23,082 nucleotides of DNA, taken from positions 1 through 23,082 of the IMG/VR virus record IMGVR_UViG_3300050821_015826; one strand, 5' to 3'. Of the stretch, positions 6,702 through 13,134 are shown one piece after another; within the stretch, counting starts at the first letter, position 1; the number at the start of each line of letters is the position of its first letter. The notes under the pieces are model-generated. The model was not told the origin of the DNA, searched no databases, and worked only from the letters and a program-made list of their open reading frames with translations. The DNA comes from a virus. A program made the translations under genes and the position numbers.

Positions 6702-6886
6702 CCTATATCTTTCCGGACGATAACATCCATGAAGCTTTTGTGAATTTCTATCACGAGCCTGAAGGAACCTTCACCGGCATTCCTTGGAGGTTCCGCCGCG
6801 ATGCGGAAAACGCATCTTCGGAAGATAAAGATCTCCTTTACCGCATCCACGTAATTCCTAGGAGGAAGGGAAATGGGAAAGAATAA
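6698..6886 (+). CDS. Small hypothetical protein, 62 aa
   Basis: The start is fixed by an ATGA overlap with the stop of the 53-aa gene and by AAGGAAG upstream; a longer version from an upstream TTG is less likely. The protein (MTYIFPDDNIHEAFVNFYHE...) is soluble, with a basic end. Its last 14 bases overlap the next gene. No family recognised. Confidence 0.65.
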   Translation: MTYIFPDDNIHEAFVNFYHEPEGTFTGIPWRFRRDAENASSEDKDLLYRIHVIPRRKGNGKE

Positions 6887-7253
6887 GAGTAAACCTCCGG
6901 TTCTTCCTCCAAAAGAAAGTGTATTGAAGAAATATGAACCGAAGGTTCCGCCCGAACGGTGCGCGATTTCCTACACCGGTACAGCCCTTGCTGTCACGCT
7001 CCGCGAAGGTCAAACGGTGGAGATACCGGAAACGGTGGAGGGCCTCCGCGTACTCCGCAATATCCTCATGGCGCAACGCGCCGCACGCCTCGCGGGCTCT
7101 TGCCCAACCTTATGCAGCGACAGCTTCCCCACCCAACATCAAATCGACGCCTGGATGAAGCTTAAGAGAGAAAGTGAAGAAATGATTTCGCAAGAAAGGT
7201 TAGACTCCGTTCATCGAGATATCCTTGATGATCTAGAAGAAGTAGGATTTTGA
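6873..7253 (+). CDS. Hypothetical protein, 126 aa, with acidic EEVGF end
   Basis: AGGAGGAAGG provides a very strong ribosome binding site inside the previous gene. The N-terminus is basic and Pro-rich (MGKNKSKPPVLPPKES), the middle looks like a small beta domain (TALAVTLREGQTVEIPETVE), and the rest is helical. The last residues, DDLEEVGF, are a weaker version of the acidic DAGF tail found on three other proteins in this window. No domain is recognised. Confidence 0.75.
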   Translation: MGKNKSKPPVLPPKESVLKKYEPKVPPERCAISYTGTALAVTLREGQTVEIPETVEGLRVLRNILMAQRAARLAGSCPTLCSDSFPTQHQIDAWMKLKRESEEMISQERLDSVHRDILDDLEEVGF

Positions 7254-7254
7254 A

Positions 7255-7443
7255 ATGGAAACCTTCACCATCACAATGAAAAAAGAAGACATCACCCTTT
7301 TAATTGCCGAAGTGTCGTCAATTATTGCCGGCCTAACTGCCGGAATAGCTGCTAACACTTTACCGCCCGACGTAATCCCTGTAGCCAAAATGTGGATTGA
7401 CTTTGGGAACAAACTTTTAGAGGCAACTTCCGATGAAAACTGA
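7255..7443 (+). CDS. Small hypothetical protein, 62 aa
   Basis: The ATG follows the previous stop after a single base. The product has a hydrophobic middle (DITLLIAEVSSIIAGLTAGI, residues 12-31) that is borderline for a membrane segment but could equally be a buried helix. It overlaps the next gene by 11 bases. No family recognised. Confidence 0.6.
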   Translation: METFTITMKKEDITLLIAEVSSIIAGLTAGIAANTLPPDVIPVAKMWIDFGNKLLEATSDEN

Positions 7444-7660
7444 GAAAGAAGATTTCACGCTTGTTGATGAAGGAATTCTCCTCCCCCTTTCCCGCCCTGC
7501 GGCCGAAAGGCTTCTTCGGATTGCCGATATTGGGGTAAAATCAGCACAAGAAATGTACGATATAGTCTCCGCTTATAGTCCGGTTTCAGCGGCCACGGAA
7601 AACACTCTCTCCTTCTTCCTCGACCTTCAATCCACCTTGAAAACCCTCTTAGAGAAATAG
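7433..7660 (+). CDS. Small hypothetical protein, 75 aa
   Basis: It begins inside the end of the preceding gene. It looks helical and soluble (AAERLLRIADIGVKSAQEMY; FFLDLQSTLKTLLEK). No Cys cluster, signal peptide or known motif is visible. It belongs to a row of four short helical proteins between the hydrolase and the HIRAN gene. Confidence 0.6.
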   Translation: MKTEKEDFTLVDEGILLPLSRPAAERLLRIADIGVKSAQEMYDIVSAYSPVSAATENTLSFFLDLQSTLKTLLEK

Positions 7661-7662
7661 AA

Positions 7663-7863
7663 ATGCCCCAAATAGACTTCCCCACTTCCTACGGTGAAGC
7701 CGAAGCGAAGTTTCTCCTCGTCCATCACCTTTCCATGGTCCTGGCGCTCTTTGAGCTAACGGACGCGGACGTTGAGACGACAATAAAATACATCAACGAC
7801 TTAAAAGACTTCCAAGGAAAAAACGAAGTCCTAAACTTCATTCGCGCTCTCGACAAACTTTAA
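7663..7863 (+). CDS. Small hypothetical protein, 66 aa
   Basis: The start lies two bases after the previous stop. The product appears fully helical (AEAKFLLVHHLSMVLALFEL, then VETTIKYINDLKDFQGKNEV) and acidic. No motif is recognised. Codon use matches its neighbours. Confidence 0.6.
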   Translation: MPQIDFPTSYGEAEAKFLLVHHLSMVLALFELTDADVETTIKYINDLKDFQGKNEVLNFIRALDKL

Positions 7864-7876
7864 AAGGATTAATGAA

Positions 7877-8293
7877 ATGCCCACCTTCACCGCCCCTATC
7901 GTTGGGATGTTTTTCCGCTTGCGCGACGACGGCGTTCCCGCTCCCGCAATCATTGCAAATTTGCCGAGCGGCACGCCGCTGTCCCTCGTCGCCGAACCTG
8001 ACAACGCTTACGACGAAAACGCCATTAAAGTATACATCCTCTCCGCAAATATCCCCCACGGCGAAGAGATTGAAATTGCCTGCGCCGCCCAAGGCACCGC
8101 CTCGAACGAACTGTACTCCACTGATTGGCACCTGGGGTACGTTGACAGCAAGAAAACCGGAGCCGCTGCTTACCTTGCACCCCTTCTTTCCCGCGTCACC
8201 TCTTGCACTATCTTTTTTGACGCCGCAGGAAAGCCCGCAATTAAGGTAGAACTTTCCGAAGATCTTCCTTCCGCTTCTTCTTTTGGAGAATAA
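7877..8293 (+). CDS. Stand-alone HIRAN-domain protein
   Basis: The 138-aa protein matches the HIRAN domain along its length: an N-terminal strand (FTAPIVGMFFRL), the diagnostic VAEPDNAYDENAIKVY at about residues 37-52, and HLGYVDSKKTGAAAYLAPLL at about 85-104. In the eukaryotic helicases HLTF and Rad5 this domain binds 3' ends of single-stranded DNA and helps handle stalled forks. In phages and bacteria it often stands alone near replication genes. AAGGA upstream supports the ATG at 7877; the ATG at 7872 is in another frame. It is the last gene before the structured noncoding stretch. Confidence 0.82.
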   Translation: MPTFTAPIVGMFFRLRDDGVPAPAIIANLPSGTPLSLVAEPDNAYDENAIKVYILSANIPHGEEIEIACAAQGTASNELYSTDWHLGYVDSKKTGAAAYLAPLLSRVTSCTIFFDAAGKPAIKVELSEDLPSASSFGE

Positions 8294-8296
8294 CCA

Positions 8297-8525
8297 ATTC
8301 GTTGTTCAGCAAGTCTGTAAGACGGACTATCGACGGTATGCGATTGGAGATGTTCCTCCGTCCGACTCCCTTGCGCGGATGTTTCTCTTAAGGAAACTTA
8401 GTAGCGAAAGCTATACTGGCGGATTGCGACTACCTTGAACAACGAATGCGCGGGAGGCTCTTGGACTGCACCATGCTTGTAGTCATCTCTGCGTCTTGAG
8501 CCTTTAAACCGTCTTGGCGACCCGC
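8297..8525 (+). ncRNA. Candidate structured RNA or long structured leader
   Basis: This stretch has no gene but much pairing. A perfect 12-bp helix (8297-8308 with 8436-8447, plus a G-U pair) closes a domain holding AGTCTGT/ACGGACT (8312-8318/8322-8328), GACGG/CCGTC (8332-8336/8358-8362), GTTTCT/GGAAAC (8381-8386/8392-8397) and TAGC-GAAA-GCTA (8402-8413), the last with a GNRA loop. A second domain has GCGGG/CCCGC (8450-8454/8521-8525) stacked on AGGCTC/GAGCCT (8455-8460/8498-8503). GACTA (8428-8432) could also pair with TAGTC (8480-8484) across the first helix, recalling the P3/P7 pseudoknot of group I introns, but the other core motifs are not convincing. It ends just before the ribosome binding site of the secreted-protein gene. 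Confidence 0.55.
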
Positions 8526-8543
8526 ACCTATACGGAGGTTTTT

Positions 8544-8768
8544 ATGCCCTTCATCGCCCTAATCCTTCTCTGTTCCGCCTCCATTTCTGCCGAAGATTGC
8601 AGTAAAGAAAATGCAATCGACTACATGTCCTTCGGGGCGACGAATGAATTAACTTGCCTTCAAAAAAGTGAAGACGCCGTAATCTACTTCGCCCATGAAG
8701 ATTACGGCCTAGGCGACGGTTACTACATCGTCCGTTCTTGCACAAGGAATAAAACAGGAGAAAAATGA
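8544..8768 (+). CDS. Small secreted protein with Sec signal peptide
   Basis: The ATG at 8544 has GGAGG at good spacing and is preferred to an in-frame TTG at 8514 that lies in the structured stretch. The 74-aa product begins with a signal peptide (MPFIALILLCSASISA) with a likely signal peptidase I site after Ala16. The mature part is acidic and holds three Cys. No lipobox is seen. It is probably periplasmic; superinfection exclusion would be a typical job for such a protein but there is no direct evidence. The start of the HNH gene lies one base after the stop. Confidence 0.7.
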   Translation: MPFIALILLCSASISAEDCSKENAIDYMSFGATNELTCLQKSEDAVIYFAHEDYGLGDGYYIVRSCTRNKTGEK

Positions 8769-9122
8769 ATGAGCGTCCGTAACCGCTCCGCAGTGAAAGT
8801 CGGGCCTCTTTCCGCTCAAGCCTTTCTTCTCGCTCAAGCCAATACATGTTTCTATTGTACCAATATGCTTACACCTCACCGCTTCAAAGCAAAGTTCAAT
8901 GAATTCGGTTGGACCGTGGATCATGTAATTCCACGATCAATTATAAAAAGTAACAGCTTGAACAACATCGTCTTCTCATGTGACACTTGCAACAACTCAA
9001 AGCGTGACATCCTCCCCTCAAAAGAAACTCTTAGCCTTGTGGCAGATATGCACCGCCGCCGCAGGGAAATACTTAAAGAGTTGAAAAGAGAGTTAGAAGA
9101 AAGGCAGAAAAATGGCGGATAA
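8769..9122 (+). CDS. HNH endonuclease
   Basis: The 117-aa protein has a full HNH core: CFYC at 27-30, WTVDHVIPRS with D51-H52, N66 and CDTCNNSKRD at 71-80, the two CxxC pairs forming a structural zinc site. HNH enzymes nick or cut DNA; in phages they act as free-standing homing enzymes, in packaging or in defence. The C-terminus is a highly charged helix. It overlaps the helicase start by 11 bases. Its place between a structured RNA candidate and an intein-bearing helicase is suggestive of mobile-element activity, but it is outside both. Confidence 0.85.
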   Translation: MSVRNRSAVKVGPLSAQAFLLAQANTCFYCTNMLTPHRFKAKFNEFGWTVDHVIPRSIIKSNSLNNIVFSCDTCNNSKRDILPSKETLSLVADMHRRRREILKELKRELEERQKNGG

Positions 9123-11439
9123 AATTTGGACCCCCGAACAGGAGCTAGTCTTCAATGCAGCTACGAATGAAAAAACATCCCTCATTATCCAAGCTTACCC
9201 GGGGACCGGAAAAACTACTACCCTCGTGGAACTTGCGCAGCGCATCAAACAGACTACTTGCCTCGCTACGTCCTTCGGCACAAAAACCGTGGAGGAATTA
9301 CGGGAACGCCTTCCCTTGTGGATCGAAGTAAAAACAATGAATTCCGTGGGCCACTCCGCTTGGTGTTCGGCCGTGGGAGGACGATGTGAAGTTGATCGCG
9401 ATAAAATGTTTAACCTCGTCAAGAAGACCGGCTTACGTGACGACGATTTTCAGGCCGTGTATGCAATGGTCCGCCGCGCCCGACACGTCGGACTCGTCCC
9501 TGCTGATGCCCAAGCAATCAAACTCGTGGAAGATACAGAAGACAACTGGCGTGATCTTACTGACTTCGATCCGTCTCCTGAGCTTATCAAAATTGCAAGG
9601 AAAGTTTTGAAAGACTGCATCAACCTTTCCTATTCCCGGAGCATCGACTTTGACGATCAGATTTACATGAGTTCCCTTTTCGGAGGAATCTTCAGAAGAT
9701 TCAAACTCGTTCTCGTAGATGAAGCCCAAGATCTTTCGCTTCTCAACATCCGTCAAATTAAGCGAATGTCGGAAGACAGGATAATTGCGGTCGGCGATGA
9801 ATTCCAATGCCATCCACCAGGAACCATGATTAGAGTTCCGGATGGTTTCGGTGGAAATGAAAGAAACTGCAAACCAATAGAAAACATCAAAGAAGGAGAT
9901 GAAGTAACAAGTTATAATACTAAAACTTCTTTCTTTTCAGGTTGTCAACAGCAAGGCAGAAAAGTTCTTGTTAAAAAAGAATTTGATTTTGATGGCGATC
10001 TTGTAAGAATAAAAGCTGGAGAATATACCCAGCTTTGTACACCAGAGCATAGATGTTTAGTGAGAATGATAGATGCGCCTTATGTTTATGCTTTGTATTT
10101 AATGCAAAGAGGAAACGATTTTAGAGTAGGAATAGCGCAAATAACTTATAATCTCGGTTTCGGTCCTGGATTACGCGCTCGTCAGGAAAGTGCAGATGCT
10201 CTTTGGGTACTAAAAGTGTCCGGAAACAAAGCGCAAGCTTTAATTGACGAGGCCGTCACTTGCGTAAAATTTGGTTTGCCAGATACAATGTTTAAAAATA
10301 ATGGAAAGGCTTCAATGGACCAAAGATTTTTAGACGCGATCTGGGATGAAGTTGGTAATAACGAAGAAAGAGCTAAAATCTGCTTGAAATCTTTTGGTCG
10401 TATGTTTGAATTTCCGTTTTGGAAAAGACAAAGTGAATTACAAGACGGAAATTGGATAGGAAAAAGATCTTTTCTTATGCAAGCTTGCAATTTACTACCA
10501 AATTTAATGACAGTTAAAATTTTTAATGGAGATCCAAGAAATTCCGATTGGATAATTATAGATACGGAAAAAGTTCCTTACAAAGGAAAAGTACACGGAA
10601 TTGAAGTGCAGCCGAATGAAGGAAGAAGACTTTATGTGGCTGACGGAATAGTTACACACAACTCTATTTACGCTTTTCGTGGCGCAGATTCTAACAGTAT
10701 GCAATCGGTCCGTGGGTTGAAAAGCGAATGGAAAGATTTAACTCTTTCCGAAAGCTTCCGGTGCCCACAAAAGGTTGTCAGAAGGAGAAACACCTTCTTG
10801 CCTTTATTCCGCGCCGCTTCGGCGAATGCCGAAGGGACAATTTCCGAATTCCCTGGCCCCTGGTACTGGCATCAAATTCCTTCGGGAGGTTCAGTTGCTA
10901 TACTTTCGCGGAATAATGCACCTATCTATGCAATGGCAACGAAGCTACTCAGTTTACGAATTCCCTTTCAAATCCTCGGCCGAGAAGGCAACCGCCCCGT
11001 CGTTGCTCTTGCAAAGAAGATCCTTCCTAAGAATGGAGAACCGCACGAATTCATTGAGTCGGTCAACTCTTGGAAAGAAAATGAAACCCTCACAGCGGAG
11101 ACTTCTGGCAAGCACTCCCGACTGGAGTCAATTACAGACCGTGCTGAATGCCTCCTTAATATCATCGCCGAAATCTCTCCTACCTCCCGCGAGGAAGTAC
11201 TAAATGCTCTTGAAGAGATTTTTTCGGAGACGAATCCAAAAATTATTCTATCCACGGTTCACCGAGCAAAGGGGCTTGAATACGATACGGTCGTTCATCT
11301 TGATCCATGGCGAATTCCCAGTTTCTTCGCCTCTTCGGCTGACGCCCGTCAGCAAGAAGCCAACATCCTAAATGTATTGGAAACGAGGACTAAACTCCAC
11401 TTCATCACGGCAAATCTAAAACACTTCATGGGGAAGTAA
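9112..11439 (+). CDS. UvrD/PcrA-like superfamily 1 helicase interrupted by an intein
   Basis: The 775-aa precursor has Walker A AYPGTGKTTT (K34), motif II VDEAQD (203-207), motif III split as VGDEFQ / SIYAFRGAD around the intein (residues 233-517), the region ESFRCP for motif IV, motif V STVHRAKGLEYD and a motif VI-like ETRTK near the end. After splicing the helicase would be 490 aa, short for UvrD, with reduced 1B/2B subdomains. Enzymes of this family unwind DNA 3' to 5' using ATP and serve phage replication or recombination. The start overlaps the HNH gene by 11 bases. The unspliced protein should be inactive because motif III is broken. Confidence 0.9.
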   Translation: MADKIWTPEQELVFNAATNEKTSLIIQAYPGTGKTTTLVELAQRIKQTTCLATSFGTKTVEELRERLPLWIEVKTMNSVGHSAWCSAVGGRCEVDRDKMFNLVKKTGLRDDDFQAVYAMVRRARHVGLVPADAQAIKLVEDTEDNWRDLTDFDPSPELIKIARKVLKDCINLSYSRSIDFDDQIYMSSLFGGIFRRFKLVLVDEAQDLSLLNIRQIKRMSEDRIIAVGDEFQCHPPGTMIRVPDGFGGNERNCKPIENIKEGDEVTSYNTKTSFFSGCQQQGRKVLVKKEFDFDGDLVRIKAGEYTQLCTPEHRCLVRMIDAPYVYALYLMQRGNDFRVGIAQITYNLGFGPGLRARQESADALWVLKVSGNKAQALIDEAVTCVKFGLPDTMFKNNGKASMDQRFLDAIWDEVGNNEERAKICLKSFGRMFEFPFWKRQSELQDGNWIGKRSFLMQACNLLPNLMTVKIFNGDPRNSDWIIIDTEKVPYKGKVHGIEVQPNEGRRLYVADGIVTHNSIYAFRGADSNSMQSVRGLKSEWKDLTLSESFRCPQKVVRRRNTFLPLFRAASANAEGTISEFPGPWYWHQIPSGGSVAILSRNNAPIYAMATKLLSLRIPFQILGREGNRPVVALAKKILPKNGEPHEFIESVNSWKENETLTAETSGKHSRLESITDRAECLLNIIAEISPTSREEVLNALEEIFSETNPKIILSTVHRAKGLEYDTVVHLDPWRIPSFFASSADARQQEANILNVLETRTKLHFITANLKHFMGK
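9808..10662 (+). mobile_element. Intein in helicase motif III, with GIY-YIG-like insert
   Basis: The 285-aa insert begins with Cys233 (CHPPGTMIRV), has block B TPEH at 310-313, block F around KVHGIEVQ, and ends VTHN before Ser518, so all splicing residues are in place (C1, TxxH, His-Asn, Ser+1). It lies exactly between Gln and Ser of the VGDxxQ/SIYxFRGAD motif. There is no LAGLIDADG motif. Instead residues 324-390 resemble a GIY-YIG-type fold (T5orf172/MUG113-like): YALYLMQRGNDFRVGIAQ, then R355/R357, then E380. The DNA is visibly richer in A+T and in AGA arginine codons than the flanking helicase, a sign of recent arrival. The catalytic state of the insert is uncertain. Confidence 0.9.
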
Positions 11440-11440
11440 A

Positions 11441-11695
11441 ATGGACACCGTAGAAAAGCACATATCCGCCGCCATTAGCGTCGCAAATGCCATAAAAGAA
11501 TTAGACAGCATCGAAAAGCTGAACGTCCTTATCGGCTCTATATGTTCCGTTGTGATCGTCAGTTGCGACCGCAAGGAAAGTATAGAAAACGCCATCAACT
11601 ACGTTAGCGTCGGCATTCGCGAAGCCTGCGCTGCCGCCTGGGACCAAGGCAAAGCTCTCCAACTCTCCAAGAAAACTCCCGCAGGCCGCGCATGA
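11441..11695 (+). CDS. Small hypothetical protein, 84 aa
   Basis: The start follows the helicase stop by one base with GGGGAAG upstream. The protein appears helical, with a hydrophobic stretch LIGSICSVVIVSCD at about residues 30-43 that is too short and polar for a sure membrane segment. No family recognised. Its stop overlaps the next start by four bases. Confidence 0.65.
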   Translation: MDTVEKHISAAISVANAIKELDSIEKLNVLIGSICSVVIVSCDRKESIENAINYVSVGIREACAAAWDQGKALQLSKKTPAGRA

Positions 11696-11886
11696 CACCA
11701 GTTCAAAAGCAGCGCGAAGTCTGGAAGCATAACACTTACCTCGGCCACACCGCTCGCGCCAAGACCGCGATGGTGAACATCATGGAATCCACCACCGCCA
11801 CGCCACAAACAAAAGACATTGCGAAAACCGCTCTTCGCTATCTCGAAATGCTCTACAACGCTTTAAAGAAGAGGAACGAACTATGA
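11692..11886 (+). CDS. Small hypothetical protein, 64 aa
   Basis: It begins in an ATGA overlap with the previous gene and ends in another with the next. The product is basic and helical (QKQREVWKHNTYLGHTARAK and a C-terminal helix LRYLEMLYNALKKR). It could bind nucleic acid, but no motif proves this. Confidence 0.65.
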   Translation: MTPVQKQREVWKHNTYLGHTARAKTAMVNIMESTTATPQTKDIAKTALRYLEMLYNALKKRNEL

Positions 11887-11963
11887 TTAGCATAATTTCT
11901 TGGGCTGTCGTTTGGCTAATCTTTGTCGCCATCTGCGTCTTCATGATGGGGAAGGTGAAGTGA
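11883..11963 (+). CDS. 26-residue single-span membrane peptide
   Basis: This tiny gene starts in an ATGA overlap with the 64-aa gene, and the next gene's ATG follows its TGA directly (TGAATGA). Its product is almost entirely one hydrophobic helix (MISIISWAVVWLIFVAIC...) ending in a basic GKVK. The two tight junctions make real translation likely. Such peptides can act as holin-like, antiholin or membrane-stress modulators, but the function here is unknown. Confidence 0.6.
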   Translation: MISIISWAVVWLIFVAICVFMMGKVK

Positions 11964-12377
11964 ATGAATCCACCTTTCCACTCTCCACTCCGGAAAACTA
12001 TCGCCAACGGTTCACCGGGATACCCTTCCGACAATCCGATCGCAGCCTTGCCGCCTATTTCGATTTGGCCGGAAAAGAACGGATGGCGATTATCCCTGTG
12101 GCTTATTATCGATACGAATCGAAGCGCCGTAGAACACAAGAAGTTTTTATCCGGAGACAAAGTTCATGAAGAAATCCACAATATTTTGCTCGATTATTTT
12201 ACTGACCCAGAAAGAGCGATGCTATGGCACTTCGGTTGGGGAGGTATTAAGAGCCTCCCGCGCACCTACACTGTTGAGGCAGAAGTGTCCTCCCGCACGC
12301 CCCTACCTGCGCCCCGTAAGGCTGCGGAGGCTGCCCCCCGGTATGCTATAGGTGACGACGAGGACGCAGGGTTCTAG
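11964..12377 (+). CDS. Hypothetical protein with acidic DAGF C-terminal tail
   Basis: The 137-aa protein has a folded-looking part (about residues 25-105, with several Trp in ISIWPEKNGWRLSLWLIIDT and AMLWHFGWGG), then a Pro/Ala-rich linker (RTPLPAPRKAAEAAPRYAIG) and the end GDDEDAGF. Folded domain, flexible linker and acidic tip closing in Phe is the layout of bacterial SSB and phage T7 gp2.5, though the core is not recognisably an OB fold. Nearly identical tips end the proteins at 1898 and 12611. The start follows the preceding TGA directly. It is the last gene before the second rightward promoter. Confidence 0.78.
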   Translation: MNPPFHSPLRKTIANGSPGYPSDNPIAALPPISIWPEKNGWRLSLWLIIDTNRSAVEHKKFLSGDKVHEEIHNILLDYFTDPERAMLWHFGWGGIKSLPRTYTVEAEVSSRTPLPAPRKAAEAAPRYAIGDDEDAGF

Positions 12378-12392
12378 GGCGCATTTCCCCGC

Positions 12393-12421
12393 TTGACGGG
12401 GGGCCTACAGTGGGCCATGAT
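12393..12421 (+). promoter_or_regulatory. Second rightward promoter
   Basis: TTGACG (12393-12398), 17 bp and CATGAT (12416-12421). The CTTGAC start and GGGC before the -10 match the promoter at 3055-3083. It lies in a gap of about 75 bp in front of a probable ribbon-helix-helix gene, so autoregulation is possible. The -10 is a weak match. Confidence 0.55.
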
Positions 12422-12452
12422 GTCCACCCTTCCCCCTTCGGGCTCCCCTAGC

Positions 12453-12614
12453 ATGATCCGTCGTCATATCGTTTTCGAGGAAGAAGACCTGTCCGCGCTA
12501 CGCGACCGTTTCGGTCCTACAATTACGGTCAGCCTCGCGGTTCGGTTATTGGTTAAAGAATATATTCGTGAGCCTTCCAAGTTTGAGCTTTCCCGCTATG
12601 AGGTTAAGAGATGA
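12453..12614 (+). CDS. Probable ribbon-helix-helix DNA-binding protein
   Basis: From the ATG at 12453 the 53-aa product reads RRHIVFEEEDLSALRDRFGP followed by a second helix ITVSLAVRLLVKEYIRE. One strand and two helices of these lengths fit the ribbon-helix-helix (Arc/CopG) fold of small phage and plasmid repressors. The start is uncertain: ATGs at 12417 and 12420 would add 11-12 residues but overlap the predicted -10 element, and none of the starts has a good ribosome binding site. The stop overlaps the next ATG (ATGA). It may control the promoter just upstream. Confidence 0.6.
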   Translation: MIRRHIVFEEEDLSALRDRFGPTITVSLAVRLLVKEYIREPSKFELSRYEVKR

Positions 12615-12910
12615 CGGAAGAACTAGAAACCGAAAATCCCTTCGTCAACATCACAACAAACACCATTGATCTTCTCTTCAATATCCCACCGCCAGATCTA
12701 ACCCGCCCGAAAATAGATGAAATCGTCGCAGTTATGCGAGAGCTTCGCGGGCGACGCCTCGTCGCCGAAGCGTCGGGAGAGAAAGCCCCGTGCGTGAAGA
12801 AGGAACCCGCGCCGAAGGCTGCAAAGCCTGAGAAAATCTCCCGCACCCCTTCCCAAGTGACCGCTATCACTTCAATCGAAGTCTCTGACGAAGAGGATGC
12901 TGGATTTTGA
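12611..12910 (+). CDS. Hypothetical protein with acidic DAGF C-terminal tail
   Basis: The 99-aa product has a short N-terminal part (about 1-55, ending in a helix KIDEIVAVMRELRGRRLVAE), a Lys/Pro/Ala-rich linker (KKEPAPKAAKPEKISRTP) and the end SDEEDAGF. Before the tip, VTAITSIEV resembles VTATTVTHT in the 235-aa protein at 1898, so the shared module may be about 18 residues. No domain is recognised. ATGA coupling joins it to the regulator upstream, and its TGA overlaps the next ATG. Confidence 0.78.
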   Translation: MTEELETENPFVNITTNTIDLLFNIPPPDLTRPKIDEIVAVMRELRGRRLVAEASGEKAPCVKKEPAPKAAKPEKISRTPSQVTAITSIEVSDEEDAGF

Positions 12911-13134
12911 TGATTCAAACCAATGAAAATAAACTCGCCCGCCATTCCGCCAAGATGCTCGCTAAGTGGGGTATCCGCCATCAACCTCGGCCGAAGGTCT
13001 TTTTCTCTCCCCCGAAGACTTGGGAGGAAATTAAGAAGATTCGTGTTGCGAACTCTGGAATAAATCGAGGAAAGCCGAAGAACACTAAACTTCGTGAGCA
13101 AATTGAGGCTTTATTGAAAGCTTTTAGAATATGA
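12910..13134 (+). CDS. Small basic hypothetical protein, 74 aa
   Basis: The ATG at 12910 shares a base with the previous stop (TGATG). The protein is basic (ARHSAKMLAKWGIRHQPRPK; SGINRGKPKNTKLREQIEAL) and could bind DNA or RNA. No known motif is visible. It overlaps the nuclease gene by four bases, so the two are translated together, and a role in recombination is a reasonable guess only. Confidence 0.65.
   Translation: MIQTNENKLARHSAKMLAKWGIRHQPRPKVFFSPPKTWEEIKKIRVANSGINRGKPKNTKLREQIEALLKAFRI

Noticed and set aside
8297-8525. tRNA or tmRNA
   Set aside because: No T-loop GTTCxA sequence, no CCA end and no cloverleaf could be drawn.
8297-9122. HEARO/IscB-type omega RNA with its nuclease
   Set aside because: The HNH protein is only 117 aa with no RuvC parts, and a secreted-protein gene lies between it and the RNA candidate.
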